NCBI RefSeq assembly: GCF_958304185.1
Contig: NZ_OY284433.1
Span: 2,157,996-2,221,995 of the forward strand
DNA from: an uncultured Erythrobacter sp.
Lineage (GTDB): Bacteria > Pseudomonadota > Alphaproteobacteria > Sphingomonadales > Sphingomonadaceae
Length of the DNA stretch: 64,000 nucleotides
Direction: 5' to 3'
The translations under genes and the position numbers were made by a program. Shown here piece by piece: positions 25,993 to 34,209 of this stretch. The notes beneath the pieces were generated by a model. That model had not been told where the DNA came from. It made no database searches and saw only the letters and a list, made by a program, of their open reading frames with translations. The stretch's first letter is position 1. The number at the start of each line of letters is the position of its first letter.

Positions 25993-26423
25993 CCGCCGTC
26001 CTGCGCCGCGCGCTGCGCTTCGCGCCAGCGGCCCCAGCTGGTGCCGGTGACGAGGCCCGCGAAGCCGCCGGGCAGGCTGAGGAACAGCACTTCGCCGCCG
26101 ACGCCTCCGCCCATCCACAGGGTCACCGCAACCGGGACCAGCAGGCCGAGAACCGCGCCCGTCATTGCATAGGTGCCGCCGTGCTCCTTCGCGCTTTCGC
26201 TGAGGAAAAAGGTCAGCGGTAAGCCGAACAGCAGCGCCGATCCCAGCACGAAAGCCCCGGACAGGGCGAGCGGGAACAGCACCAGCATGGAGGCCGAAAG
26301 GGGGGCCTCGCCGTCCCAAAGGCTAAAGAGCATGGGGACGAACAGCAGCGCCATATAGGGCGTGGCGCCCGCTAGCGTCCCCCAACCGACAGCGCGGGCA
26401 AAGGCGATCAAAGCGTTGGTCAT
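25989..26423 (-). CDS. hypothetical membrane protein of the GbsR-linked cluster
   Basis: A 144-residue protein with about four hydrophobic segments (AVGWGTLAGATPYMALLF, LVLFPLALSGAFVLGSAL, TYAMTGAVLGLLVPVAVT, GEVLFLSLPGGFAGLVTG). A strong ribosome-binding site (GAGGAGG) precedes the ATG. It lies 57 nt after another membrane-protein gene on the same strand, which in turn follows the GbsR-type regulator. I recognise no family. Confidence 0.7.
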   Translation of the reverse strand: MTNALIAFARAVGWGTLAGATPYMALLFVPMLFSLWDGEAPLSASMLVLFPLALSGAFVLGSALLFGLPLTFFLSESAKEHGGTYAMTGAVLGLLVPVAVTLWMGGGVGGEVLFLSLPGGFAGLVTGTSWGRWREAQRAAQDGG

Positions 26424-26480
26424 GGCAGCCTCCTCGCAAGCGGAGGGGGCGGCGCGAAGGCCGCCCCCTTGGCGGGTTGA

Positions 26481-26879
26481 TCAGGCCTCGGGGCCCGCAG
26501 GCCGTGCGGCGGCTGCCCATTGTTCCTCGCGGAACCAGGTGCCGACCTTGCGGCCGAACTTCGCGATGGCGTTCATGTTGAAGAAGTGCATGAAGCCGAG
26601 CGCGACCACCACGACGCCGATCTTGGTCGAGAGGAAGCGGATCACATCCGCCGCATCTTCGGGCGAGGCGCCGAAGCGCAGGGTCAGCAGGATCCAGCCG
26701 AGATTGACGAGGTAGAACCCGACCACCAGCAGGTGATTGGTCGACTCTGCGAGGGTCCGGTCGTGTCCGAAGCATTCGACGAGGAACACCAGACCGTTTT
26801 TCGAAAGCGTCTGAGCGACCCAGATGGTCAGGCCGATGCTGACCGCGAGGTAGGCGACATAGGCATAGATATCGTACAT
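26481..26879 (-). CDS. hypothetical membrane protein under putative GbsR-family control
   Basis: A 132-residue protein with three or four hydrophobic segments (YAYVAYLAVSIGLTIWVA, LLVVGFYLVNLGWILLTL, LSTKIGVVVVALGFMHFF) and a short basic/acidic tail. Both GTG 26882 and ATG 26879 are possible; ATG is chosen because AGGAG then lies 6 nt upstream. A dyad TTCTGTAATTACCGAA (26896-26911) sits directly upstream and resembles the palindrome in front of the GbsR-type regulator gene. Function unknown. Confidence 0.72.
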   Translation of the reverse strand: MYDIYAYVAYLAVSIGLTIWVAQTLSKNGLVFLVECFGHDRTLAESTNHLLVVGFYLVNLGWILLTLRFGASPEDAADVIRFLSTKIGVVVVALGFMHFFNMNAIAKFGRKVGTWFREEQWAAAARPAGPEA

Positions 26880-26895
26880 CACTATCTCCTGTTTG

Positions 26896-26911
26896 TTCTG
26901 TAATTACCGAA
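26896..26911. promoter_or_regulatory. candidate GbsR-family operator upstream of the membrane-protein gene
   Basis: TTCTGTAATTACCGAA is a 16-bp dyad (GTAATTAC core; one arm mismatch). It resembles the site at 27532-27551 through TTCTGTA and the opposing GAA arm. It lies just upstream of the ribosome-binding site, where bound repressor would block transcription. Confidence 0.45.
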
Positions 26912-26962
26912 ATACAACCACGTGAGTTTGCTCCATGCGTTTCTCCTTTTGCGTATCTCAGA

Positions 26963-27511
26963 TCAGTTGCGGTCGCCGCCCCCGGGCAGGAAACGTGCGA
27001 TGCCGCGGCCGAGCTTCATGAGCCGGACAAGTGTGGGCTTCGGCAGGTGGCGCACGTCGGCATACCAGCCGGTCAGCGTGCCGATGAATTCGTGCATCCG
27101 CCCGATCCGCTCACGCACATGGGGCGGCACTTCGCCGCGCGCCTTCACGCTCGCGGAAAGCTCTCCGAGAAGCCGGATGGTGGGATCGAGCTCGCGCTTC
27201 TTGCGCTCTTCGGCAAGCTGCATCAGCACCTCCCACAGGTCAGTCTCGGCAACGAAGTGGTCGCGGCGGTCGCCTTCGATATGGACGCGGCGGACGATGC
27301 CGTAACCCTGCAATTCCTTGAGGCCTGTCGAAACGTTCGACCGCGCAAGGCCGAGCACTTCGGTGATTTCCTCGGCATGAAGCGGCCGGTCGCTGAGATA
27401 GAGCAGCGCGTGGATCTGCGCGACCGAACGGTTGACACCCCAGGCGCTGCCCATCTCCCCCCAGTGGAGGATGAAGGCGCGGGCCTCGGGAATGTCCATC
27501 AGATCGGGCAC
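26963..27511 (-). CDS. GbsR/MarR-family transcriptional regulator
   Basis: A 182-residue winged-helix regulator of the GbsR type. The conserved WGVNRSVAQIHALLYLSDRP leads into the HTH EEITEVLGLARSNVSTGLKEL and the wing VRRVHIEGDRRDHFVAET. In other bacteria these proteins control osmoprotectant, transport or membrane genes. The GTG at 27511 is used: AAGGAG lies 9 nt upstream; an ATG 12 nt downstream is the alternative. A perfect dyad in its promoter (27532-27551) and a similar one before the next gene suggest autoregulation and control of the two membrane-protein genes. Confidence 0.9.
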   Translation of the reverse strand: MPDLMDIPEARAFILHWGEMGSAWGVNRSVAQIHALLYLSDRPLHAEEITEVLGLARSNVSTGLKELQGYGIVRRVHIEGDRRDHFVAETDLWEVLMQLAEERKKRELDPTIRLLGELSASVKARGEVPPHVRERIGRMHEFIGTLTGWYADVRHLPKPTLVRLMKLGRGIARFLPGGGDRN

Positions 27512-27531
27512 GATTCGCAGCTCCTTTCTTG

Positions 27532-27551
27532 ATTTCTGAAAATACAGAAAT
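27532..27551. promoter_or_regulatory. palindrome ATTTCTG-N6-CAGAAAT upstream of GbsR-type gene
   Basis: Perfect 7-bp inverted arms separated by AAAATA, 21 nt before the regulator start. It is probably the regulator's own operator; a related dyad is found at 26896-26911. Confidence 0.55.
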
Positions 27552-27747
27552 TGGAGATGAAGGCAAGCGCAATCCGTTCAGGGCGCGGTTTGCGCGGCTT
27601 TCCTACGCCAGCGCCGGATGGCAGGTTGGTGCGGATGACACGTCTTGCCTGCCCTTCCCCCATGTCCGTTTTCGAGGGGGTTAGCGGGGCAGGTTTTCTG
27701 CTTCTAGACAGTGTCTCATGTGTCTCCAACACGCGCTCGCGGCGCCG

Positions 27748-28899
27748 TCAGCCGTGCTCTCCGTGGATCGGGGAGGGCCGGTCGAGCGCCAGTTCCGCGT
27801 CCGAGAACACGAAGGGACTGCGCACCCCCGCCATCCCGCCCAGCTCCACCCGCATCCCGCGCGCGATGATCTGGGGGTCGGCGAAGACCTCGTCCAGCCG
27901 GTTGATCGGCCCCGCCGGAACGCCAGCGGCATGGCAGGCATCGAGCAGGCCCTGCTTGGTCCAGCCCGCCGTCGCTGCCGCGATCTCGGCGTCGAGCGCC
28001 TTGGCATTCGCCGTGCGGTCGCCATTGGCGGCAAAGCGCGCATCGGTGGAGAGATGCTCCAGCCCCAGCACCGCCATCAGCTTGTGGAACAGCCCGTCAT
28101 TGGCAGGGGCGAGGATCACGTGACCATCACTCACCGCAAACACCCCGTAAGGCGCGACCTGCGCGTGGGCGTTGCCCATGCGGGGCGGGTTGTGGCCGGT
28201 GGTGAACAGGTAGGTCGCCTGATTGGCGAGCAGTCCGACCGAGCACTCGATCAGGCTCATGTCGACCTGTTGCCCCTTGCCCGTCCGCGCCCGCATCAGC
28301 AGTGCGGCCTGCACGCCGTTGGCGGCCCAGACTCCGGTGGCGAGGTCGCTGATCGAGATGCCCATCTTGACCGGATGCCCCTCCGGCTCGCCAGTGAGCG
28401 ACATCAGCCCGCTCATGCCCTGGGCGACGAAGTCATACCCCGCCTCATGCGCCCTCGGCCCGGTCTGGCCGAAGCCGGTGATCGAGCAATAGACGAGACC
28501 CGGATTGGCGGCCGCAAGGCTGGCGTAGTCGAGGCCGAACTTGGCGAGGCTGCCGGTCTTGAAGTTCTCAATCACCACATCCGCTTCAGCGCACAGGCCG
28601 CGCACGCGAGCGAGGTCGTCGGCGTCGCCGAAATCGGCGATGATCGAGCGCTTGCCCCGGTTGCAGGCGTGGTAATAGGCCGCCTCGCGGTGGACTGTGC
28701 CGCTTGCGTCGGTGCGCTCGACCCACGGCGGCCCCCACAACCGGGTGCCGTCGCCTTCCGGGCTTTCGACCTTGATCACATCCGCGCCGAGATCAGCGAG
28801 GATCTGCCCGCAGAACGGGCCCGCCAGCACGCGCGCGAGCTCCACCACCTTGAGGCCGGCGAGCGGTGCGTTGGGGTTGCGGGGTTCGGCCAGCCACAT
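27748..28899 (-). CDS. CaiB/BaiF class III CoA-transferase
   Basis: Transfers CoA between carboxylic acids. The 383-residue length is usual for family III. Visible family blocks are LKVVELARVLAGPFCGQILA, DLGADVIKVE, the catalytic Asp in GYDFVAQGMSGLMSLTGE, and HPVKMGISISDLATGVWA. It is the last gene of a minus-strand cluster that begins with scoA-scoB and includes an alpha/beta hydrolase. The particular acyl substrate cannot be predicted. The 236 bp between this gene and the GbsR-type gene carry a promoter dyad for the latter and nothing else I can assign. Confidence 0.93.
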   Translation of the reverse strand: MWLAEPRNPNAPLAGLKVVELARVLAGPFCGQILADLGADVIKVESPEGDGTRLWGPPWVERTDASGTVHREAAYYHACNRGKRSIIADFGDADDLARVRGLCAEADVVIENFKTGSLAKFGLDYASLAAANPGLVYCSITGFGQTGPRAHEAGYDFVAQGMSGLMSLTGEPEGHPVKMGISISDLATGVWAANGVQAALLMRARTGKGQQVDMSLIECSVGLLANQATYLFTTGHNPPRMGNAHAQVAPYGVFAVSDGHVILAPANDGLFHKLMAVLGLEHLSTDARFAANGDRTANAKALDAEIAAATAGWTKQGLLDACHAAGVPAGPINRLDEVFADPQIIARGMRVELGGMAGVRSPFVFSDAELALDRPSPIHGEHG

Positions 28900-28902
28900 C
28901 GC

Positions 28903-29787
28903 CTATTCGCCCATCCGCGCCTTGAGGAAGGCGACAGAGTCGGCCAGCACCGGCCCCTTGCTGCGGAACGGCACCGAAAGCGCCATCACGATCTCCTCGT
29001 GATCAAGCGGGCCGTAGTTCTTGACCTCCACCGGTGCGCCAAGCTCGCGCAGCTTGGCGGCGAGGTTGTTGGCGTTCTTCGGGCGGACGGTCTCATCGCC
29101 TTCCGAGGTCACAAGCAGCATCGGCGGCGCATCCGCGCGGGCGAAGGTGATCGGCTGGGTCTCTTCAGGGCGCGGCCACTGACTGAAGGCCGCAATCGAG
29201 CGCGGCTTGTCGAAGGGGTAGAAGTCATAGGGCCCGGACAGGCCGACCGCTGCCTTGACATTGGCCGGGTCGGCTCCGGCCGCCACCAACCGCTTGCTGT
29301 CCAGCGCGAGCATGATCGCCTCGTAAGCCCCGGCGGAGTGGCCCATGAAGGCAAGGCGTTGCGGATCGCCCCCGAACTGCGCGATGTTGTCCTCCACCCA
29401 CGCGGCCGCCTCGGCTCCGTCATCGAGGAAGGCGGGGAAGTGGACCTGCGGCACCTTGCGGTAATCGGGGATCACCACCACAAACCCCGCCCGCGCCAGC
29501 GCTCTCCCGGCAAAGGCGTAGGAGGTGCGGTCGCCCTTGGCCCAGCCGCCACCATACCAGAAGATCACCACCGGCCGCGCCGCGCCGCCAGCCTCTTCGG
29601 GCGCCCAGATGTCGAGCGTCTGCCCGTGGGTGCCGAAAGCCACGCCCTCGGCCACCTGCTGCGCGCCCGCCGTCCCGCCGCGCGCCCGGTCATAGAGCGA
29701 AAGCAGCCGCGGGGGCGAGGTGAAGGCGAGGAAGCTCCCGATCACGAGAACCAGCGCAAACAGCCCGAGCGCAATGCCACGGCGCAT
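28903..29787 (-). CDS. alpha/beta hydrolase (esterase/lipase-like), membrane-anchored
   Basis: A 294-residue protein with an N-terminal hydrophobic anchor or signal (IALGLFALVLVIGSFLAF). The oxyanion segment FWYGGGWAKGD, nucleophile elbow FMGHSAGAY, acid SEGDETV and His in PLDHEEIV form a complete esterase triad. Neighbouring genes are CoA-transferases, so it may release acids from esters for activation, which is inference. It overlaps scoB by one base (29787) and ends 3 nt before the class III CoA-transferase, pointing to one operon. Confidence 0.9.
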   Translation of the reverse strand: MRRGIALGLFALVLVIGSFLAFTSPPRLLSLYDRARGGTAGAQQVAEGVAFGTHGQTLDIWAPEEAGGAARPVVIFWYGGGWAKGDRTSYAFAGRALARAGFVVVIPDYRKVPQVHFPAFLDDGAEAAAWVEDNIAQFGGDPQRLAFMGHSAGAYEAIMLALDSKRLVAAGADPANVKAAVGLSGPYDFYPFDKPRSIAAFSQWPRPEETQPITFARADAPPMLLVTSEGDETVRPKNANNLAAKLRELGAPVEVKNYGPLDHEEIVMALSVPFRSKGPVLADSVAFLKARMGE

Positions 29788-30425
29788 CAGATCACGTAAT
29801 GCGCGGTTGTGGTCGCGGCGATATCCGCCTCGGTCACACCCGGCGCCATCTCGATAAGGCGGAACGGCGAATTGTGGTCGGGGCGCTGGAACACCGCGAG
29901 GTTGGTGATGACCATGTCCACCACGCCCGCGCCGGTCAGCGGCAGGGTGCAGGCCGGGATGAACTTGGGAGAGCCGTCCTTGGCGGTGTGGTCCATCACC
30001 ACGATGATCTTCTTGACCCCTGCGACCAGATCCATCGCGCCGCCCATGCCCTTGATCATCTTGCCTGGGATCATCCAGTTGGCGATGTCGCCGTTCTCGG
30101 CGACTTCCATCGCGCCCAGCACGGTGAGGTCGATATGCCCGCCGCGGATCATCGCAAAGCTGGTCGCGCTGTCGAAATAGGCCGAGTGCGGCAGCTCACT
30201 AATGGTCTGCTTGCCCGCGTTGATGAGGTCAGGATCGACCTCGTCGTCATAGGGGAACGGCCCGATGCCGAGCATCCCGTTTTCGCTCTGCAACGTCACC
30301 ATCATCCCTTCCGGAATGTGGTTGGCCACCAGCGTCGGGATGCCGATGCCGAGATTGACGTAATAGCCGTCCTTCAGCTCCCGTGCGGCACGGGCCGCCA
30401 TCTGGTCGCGGTTCCAGCCCATCAT
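29787..30425 (-). CDS. scoB: 3-oxoacid CoA-transferase subunit B
   Basis: Catalytic subunit of succinyl-CoA:3-ketoacid CoA-transferase-type enzymes, which activate acetoacetate. The 212-residue protein has [20 protein letters not shown] and the active-site Glu in [10 protein letters not shown]. The C-terminal part contains [15 protein letters not shown]. Tandem ATG codons follow GGGAG. It overlaps the stop of scoA by 4 nt, giving translational coupling of the two subunits. Confidence 0.95.
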   Translation of the reverse strand: MMGWNRDQMAARAARELKDGYYVNLGIGIPTLVANHIPEGMMVTLQSENGMLGIGPFPYDDEVDPDLINAGKQTISELPHSAYFDSATSFAMIRGGHIDLTVLGAMEVAENGDIANWMIPGKMIKGMGGAMDLVAGVKKIIVVMDHTAKDGSPKFIPACTLPLTGAGVVDMVITNLAVFQRPDHNSPFRLIEMAPGVTEADIAATTTAHYVI

Positions 30426-31144
30426 GCCGACTCCCTTTCCCGGACAGTCCGGAACTCGATCTTCTTGTCATAGGGCGCGCCGCAGACGATCCGGTTGACG
30501 AAGACGCCTGCCAGATGGATCTGATCGGGGTCGAGCGCCCCTGCCGGGACCACTTCCTCGACCTCGGCAACGCAGATCTTGCCGCATGTTGCGGCAGGCA
30601 GGTTGAAGTTGCGCGCGGTTTTGCGGAAGATGAGGTTGCCGGTCTCATCCGCCTTCCACGCTTTGACGATGGCAAGGTCGGCGAAGATGCCGTGTTCGAG
30701 GATATAGGTCTGCATCACCCCGTCACGATCGGGGAAGTCCTTGTGCTCCTTGCCCTGTGCGACTTCGGTGCCGACGCCGGTGCGGGTGTAGAAGCCGGGG
30801 ATGCCTGCGCCGCCCGCCCGCATCCGTTCGGCGAGCGTCCCCTGGGGGCAGAACTCGACCTCAAGCTCGCCTGCCAGATATTGCCGTTCGAACTCCTTGT
30901 TCTCGCCGACATAGGAGCTGATCATCTTCTTGACCTGCCGGGTGCGCAGCAGCTTGCCGATGCCTTCGTTGTCGATCCCGGCATTGTTGCTCGCGAAAGT
31001 CAGCCCTTTCACGCCCGAGTCGCGGATCGCATCCAGCAGCCGCTCGGGCAGTCCGCACAGACCGAAGCCTCCTGCGGCAATCAGCATATCATCGCGCAGC
31101 ACGCCGGCGAGCGCGCTGGCTGCGTCGGGATAGAGCTTAGTCAT
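30422..31144 (-). CDS. scoA: 3-oxoacid CoA-transferase subunit A
   Basis: Partner subunit of ScoB. The 240-residue protein has the family motif [19 protein letters not shown] near the N-terminus, [14 protein letters not shown], and [15 protein letters not shown]. It is the first gene of the minus-strand cluster scoA-scoB-hydrolase-CoA-transferase. The upstream region is the 611-bp non-coding stretch that also holds the candidate sRNA. Confidence 0.95.
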   Translation of the reverse strand: MTKLYPDAASALAGVLRDDMLIAAGGFGLCGLPERLLDAIRDSGVKGLTFASNNAGIDNEGIGKLLRTRQVKKMISSYVGENKEFERQYLAGELEVEFCPQGTLAERMRAGGAGIPGFYTRTGVGTEVAQGKEHKDFPDRDGVMQTYILEHGIFADLAIVKAWKADETGNLIFRKTARNFNLPAATCGKICVAEVEEVVPAGALDPDQIHLAGVFVNRIVCGAPYDKKIEFRTVRERESA

Positions 31145-31450
31145 CGGGCCTGTCTGCCTTTTGTGGTCGTGGGCAAGGTCAATCCCTCCGCTCGGGATCG
31201 AGGCCGTGACTAGAGCGTTACCGGGCTGCTGTCACGCCCACCTGACGAGCCAAGTCGAATCGCGATTCATGTTGCGTCGCAATACCGTCACACTCCAGAA
31301 ATCTGCCCAATTTTTGAGCGACTGCCGCCGCTTTGGGCAGAAATTTGCAAGTTTGCGCACGAACCTGCACATTTCCGGGAGTTGTTTGCGTTCTTTGCAA
31401 CAAAAAACGCTTCTTTCGCACTTGCACAATGGGGCCAGTTGCGCCATTTA
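31145..31450. other. non-coding stretch upstream of scoA
   Basis: No convincing coding frame. This is an AT-richer stretch presumably containing the scoA promoter (reading left). It holds one clear dyad, TCTGCCCAA (31302-31310) against TTGGGCAGA (31333-31341), a 9-bp stem with a 22-nt loop, and several TTTGC repeats around 31345-31400. A possible -35 element TTGCAC (31422-31427) starts the candidate sRNA promoter. Confidence 0.5.
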
Positions 31451-31515
31451 GAACCTGCCTTTCAGGCATCCTCTCCCAAACTTTTCAAGCCCGGCACCCA
31501 GTGCCGGGCTTTTTT
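31451..31515 (+). ncRNA. candidate small RNA with intrinsic terminator
   Basis: An intrinsic terminator (AGCCCGGCA/TGCCGGGCT stem followed by six T, ending 31515) has no protein gene upstream on its strand. It is preceded by a short hairpin (CCTGCCTTTCAGG) and a single-stranded-looking stretch with CCTCTCCC, an anti-Shine-Dalgarno-like motif found in several alphaproteobacterial sRNAs. TTGCAC at 31422 with ATTTAG 18 nt later could be the promoter. The 5' end is a guess. Confidence 0.42.
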
Positions 31516-31605
31516 CTTGCCGGGCACAAAATCTCAGGCGAGGGCGCGCCGGGCTTTTTTCTTGCTTGGCACAATACCCCAAGCGAGGCCGTGCCGGGTG
31601 CTTTT
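31503..31605 (+). repeat. 45-bp tandem repeat, about 2.3 copies, terminator-like
   Basis: Units start at 31503, 31548 and 31593, an exact 45-bp period. Each begins GCCGGG followed by a T-rich run (GCTTTTTTCTTGC in the first two, TGCTTTTT in the third); the first two share GGCACAA and end with GCGAGG. The first unit supplies the 3' arm of the sRNA terminator, so the array looks like duplicated terminator halves. Confidence 0.7.
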
Positions 31606-31755
31606 TGCCCGCTCGCGATACATCGCCGTGCGCTGACCCGATGCTGCCTGACCTACCTCTGCCCCTATCGGCCAACCCTCCGATTGCATTCGATTGCCGC
31701 CGTTCCTAGCTATCGGTCTCGCAAATGAATCTCTTCGAATGCACAGGAACGCCCA

Positions 31756-34062
31756 ATGGCCGACGCCGAAATCGCCACACCCACCCGCAGCGTGCGGTTG
31801 CAGGTTGCCCCAGCGCGCCAGGAAGAATCGGGAGCCGGGATCGCGCGGATGCCGCGTTCGGCGTTCCAGAAGCTCGGGATAACCGAGGGCGATGTGGTCG
31901 AAATTCGGGGCAAGCGCACCACCGCCGCGATCGCGATGGCGGCCTATCCGGAGGACGATGCGCTGGATGTGGTGCGGCTCGACGGTTTGCAGCGCGGCAA
32001 TGCGCAAGGCGGATCGGGTGAGCATGTCGAGATCGTGCACGGCGAGTCGCGCCCTGCAACGCGCGTGGTCTTCGCTCCGGCGCAGCGCGAAATGCGGCTG
32101 CAAGGGCCGACACAGGCCTTGAAGCGCAATTTCTTCCGCCGTCCGCTGATGGCGGGCGATCTGGTCGCCACCACCGGGCAGCAGCCGGTGCAGAACATGC
32201 CAGCCGATGTGCGCCAGCTGTTGCGCGCGCCCGCCTATGCCTTGACCCAGATCCGCCTCACCGTTGCCTCGACCAGCCCCAAGGGCATTGTCCATATTGA
32301 CGAGAACACCGAGGTCGAGCTGCGCGCCGAGTTCGAGGATCCGAGCCACGGCCGCGCTGTCGTAAACTATGACGATGTCGGCGGGATGGAGGAGACCATC
32401 CGGGCCCTGCGCGAAATGGTCGAGCTGCCGCTGCGCTATCCCGAACTGTTCATCCGCCTCGGCGTCGAACCGCCCAAGGGCGTGCTGCTCCACGGCCCGC
32501 CGGGCACTGGCAAGACCCGGCTGGCGCAAGCCGTCGCGAATGAAAGCGACGCGACCTTCTTCACCATCAACGGCCCGGAAATCATGGGCTCGGGCTATGG
32601 CGAATCCGAAAAGCGCCTGCGTGAAGTGTTCGAGGAGGCCAGCCGCGCCGCGCCCGCGATCATCTTTATCGACGAGATCGACTCCATCGCGCCCAAACGC
32701 ACGCAGGTGCCTGGCGAGGCGGAGAAGCGGCTGGTCGCGCAACTGCTCACCCTGATGGACGGGCTGGAGAAGCGCGCCAATTTGGTGGTGATCGCCGCGA
32801 CCAACCGCCCTGACGCGATCGACGAGGCGCTGCGCCGTCCCGGCCGGTTCGACCGCGAAATCGTCATCGGCGTCCCCGACCAGCGCGGGCGGCGCCAGAT
32901 TTTCGGCATTCACACCCGCGGGATGCCGCTAGAAGGCGCGGTTGATCTCGACGAACTCGCCCGCGTGACCCACGGCTTTGTCGGCGCGGATATTGCCGCG
33001 CTGGCGCGCGAGGCCGCGATCGAAGCGGTGCGCCGGATCATGCCAAGGCTCGACCTTGATGAGCGGACAATCCCGCCCGAAGTGCTCGAAGACCTGTGCG
33101 TGTCGCGCGACGATTTTCTCAGCGCCTTGAAGCGCGTCCAGCCTTCGGCAATGCGCGAGGTTATGGTGCAGGTGCCGAATGTCGGCTGGGACGACATCGG
33201 CGGCGCGAGCGAGGCGACCGACAAGCTGCGCGAGGGGATCGAACTGCCGCTGAAGAACCCCGAGGCGTTCCGCCGTCTGGGCATCCGCCCGGCCAAGGGC
33301 TTTTTGCTCTATGGCCCTCCGGGGACAGGCAAGACCCTGCTCGCCAAGGCCGTCGCCAAGGAGGCCGAGGCGAACTTCATCTCGATGAAGTCGAGCGACC
33401 TACTCTCCAAGTGGTATGGCGAAAGCGAACAGCAGATCGCCAAGCTGTTCGCCCGCGCCCGCGCGGTGGCGCCCTGCGTGGTGTTCATCGACGAGATCGA
33501 TTCGCTGGTGCCCGCGCGCGGCTCGGGGCAGGGCGAACCGCAGGTGACGGGCCGGGTGGTCAACACCATCCTTGCCGAAATGGACGGGCTGGAGGAGCTG
33601 CAATCCGTGGTCGTGATCGGCGCGACCAACCGGCCGACGCTGGTTGACCCGGCGCTGCTGCGGCCGGGCCGGTTCGACGAGCTGGTCTATGTCGGCACCC
33701 CGGACAAGGCCGGGCGCGAACATATTCTCGGCATTCACACCGTCAAGATGCCGCTCGCCAAGGACGTCGATCTGGCGCTGCTGTCAGGCAAGACCGAGCG
33801 CTTTACCGGCGCGGATCTGGAAGATCTGGTGCGCCGTGCGGGTCTTTCCGCGCTGCGGCGCTTGGGTGGGGATGTCACCGAAGTCGCGGCGCAGGACTTC
33901 GAGGCCGCGCTCATCGATTCGCGCGCCACGGTCACGGTCGAGATGGAGGACGAATACAAGAAGATGCGCGGCGAGCTGAAGAAGCGCGCCGCCGCCGTCC
34001 AGCCGATCGGCTTCTTCCCGCCGGAAACGCTGACCCCGACGCGGGACAAGAAGCACGACTAG
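31756..34062 (+). CDS. CDC48/VCP-like double AAA+ ATPase
   Basis: A 768-residue protein with the full archaeal/eukaryal CDC48 architecture. An N-domain (residues 1 to about 200) has the double-psi-barrel pattern RMPRSAFQKLGITEGDVVEI. AAA module D1 has Walker A GPPGTGKTRL near 247, IIFIDEIDSIAPKR and RRPGRFDREI. Module D2 has GPPGTGKTLL near 520, VVFIDEIDSLVPAR and the pore motif KWYGESEQQ. It would unfold proteins or remodel complexes using ATP. The C-terminus TRDKKHD lacks the HbYX motif that docks archaeal homologues to the 20S proteasome. The gene stands alone; a parS-like site follows 12 nt after its stop. Confidence 0.93.
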   Translation: MADAEIATPTRSVRLQVAPARQEESGAGIARMPRSAFQKLGITEGDVVEIRGKRTTAAIAMAAYPEDDALDVVRLDGLQRGNAQGGSGEHVEIVHGESRPATRVVFAPAQREMRLQGPTQALKRNFFRRPLMAGDLVATTGQQPVQNMPADVRQLLRAPAYALTQIRLTVASTSPKGIVHIDENTEVELRAEFEDPSHGRAVVNYDDVGGMEETIRALREMVELPLRYPELFIRLGVEPPKGVLLHGPPGTGKTRLAQAVANESDATFFTINGPEIMGSGYGESEKRLREVFEEASRAAPAIIFIDEIDSIAPKRTQVPGEAEKRLVAQLLTLMDGLEKRANLVVIAATNRPDAIDEALRRPGRFDREIVIGVPDQRGRRQIFGIHTRGMPLEGAVDLDELARVTHGFVGADIAALAREAAIEAVRRIMPRLDLDERTIPPEVLEDLCVSRDDFLSALKRVQPSAMREVMVQVPNVGWDDIGGASEATDKLREGIELPLKNPEAFRRLGIRPAKGFLLYGPPGTGKTLLAKAVAKEAEANFISMKSSDLLSKWYGESEQQIAKLFARARAVAPCVVFIDEIDSLVPARGSGQGEPQVTGRVVNTILAEMDGLEELQSVVVIGATNRPTLVDPALLRPGRFDELVYVGTPDKAGREHILGIHTVKMPLAKDVDLALLSGKTERFTGADLEDLVRRAGLSALRRLGGDVTEVAAQDFEAALIDSRATVTVEMEDEYKKMRGELKKRAAAVQPIGFFPPETLTPTRDKKHD

Positions 34063-34074
34063 GTGTTCTGCCAA

Positions 34075-34090
34075 TGTTCCACGTGAAACA
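34075..34090. other. parS-like centromere site
   Basis: TGTTCCACGTGAAACA is identical to the Bacillus subtilis Spo0J parS consensus as I know it and one base from the TGTTTCACGTGAAACA form. It lies inside the larger near-palindrome formed by CAATGTT (34073-34079) and AACATTG (34087-34093). It is intergenic, between the CDC48-like gene and polA. ParB binding would make this region origin-proximal. Confidence 0.72.
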
Positions 34091-34101
34091 TTGGCGCCCG
34101 C

Positions 34102-34182
34102 CGTCATCCCAGCGAAAGCTGGGACCTAGAGCGACAAAGTGCAGCGTTCGCCGCCCTAGGCCCCAGCTTTCGCTGGGGTGAC
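34102..34182. repeat. dispersed inverted-repeat element next to parS
   Basis: Two 28-bp arms (34102-34129 and 34155-34182) are inverted copies with two mismatches, built on CCCAGCGAAAGCTGGG and CCCCAGCTTTCGCTGGGG. A partial third copy (CTGGGGTGACG) follows at about 34193-34203. It belongs to the common sphingomonad intergenic palindrome class. Confidence 0.75.
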
Positions 34183-34209
34183 GAAAAAAGGACTGGGGTG
34201 ACGATAAGC

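Noticed and set aside
31534-32913. 459-codon open frame on the minus strand
   Set aside because: Antisense to the CDC48-like gene; no recognisable domain.
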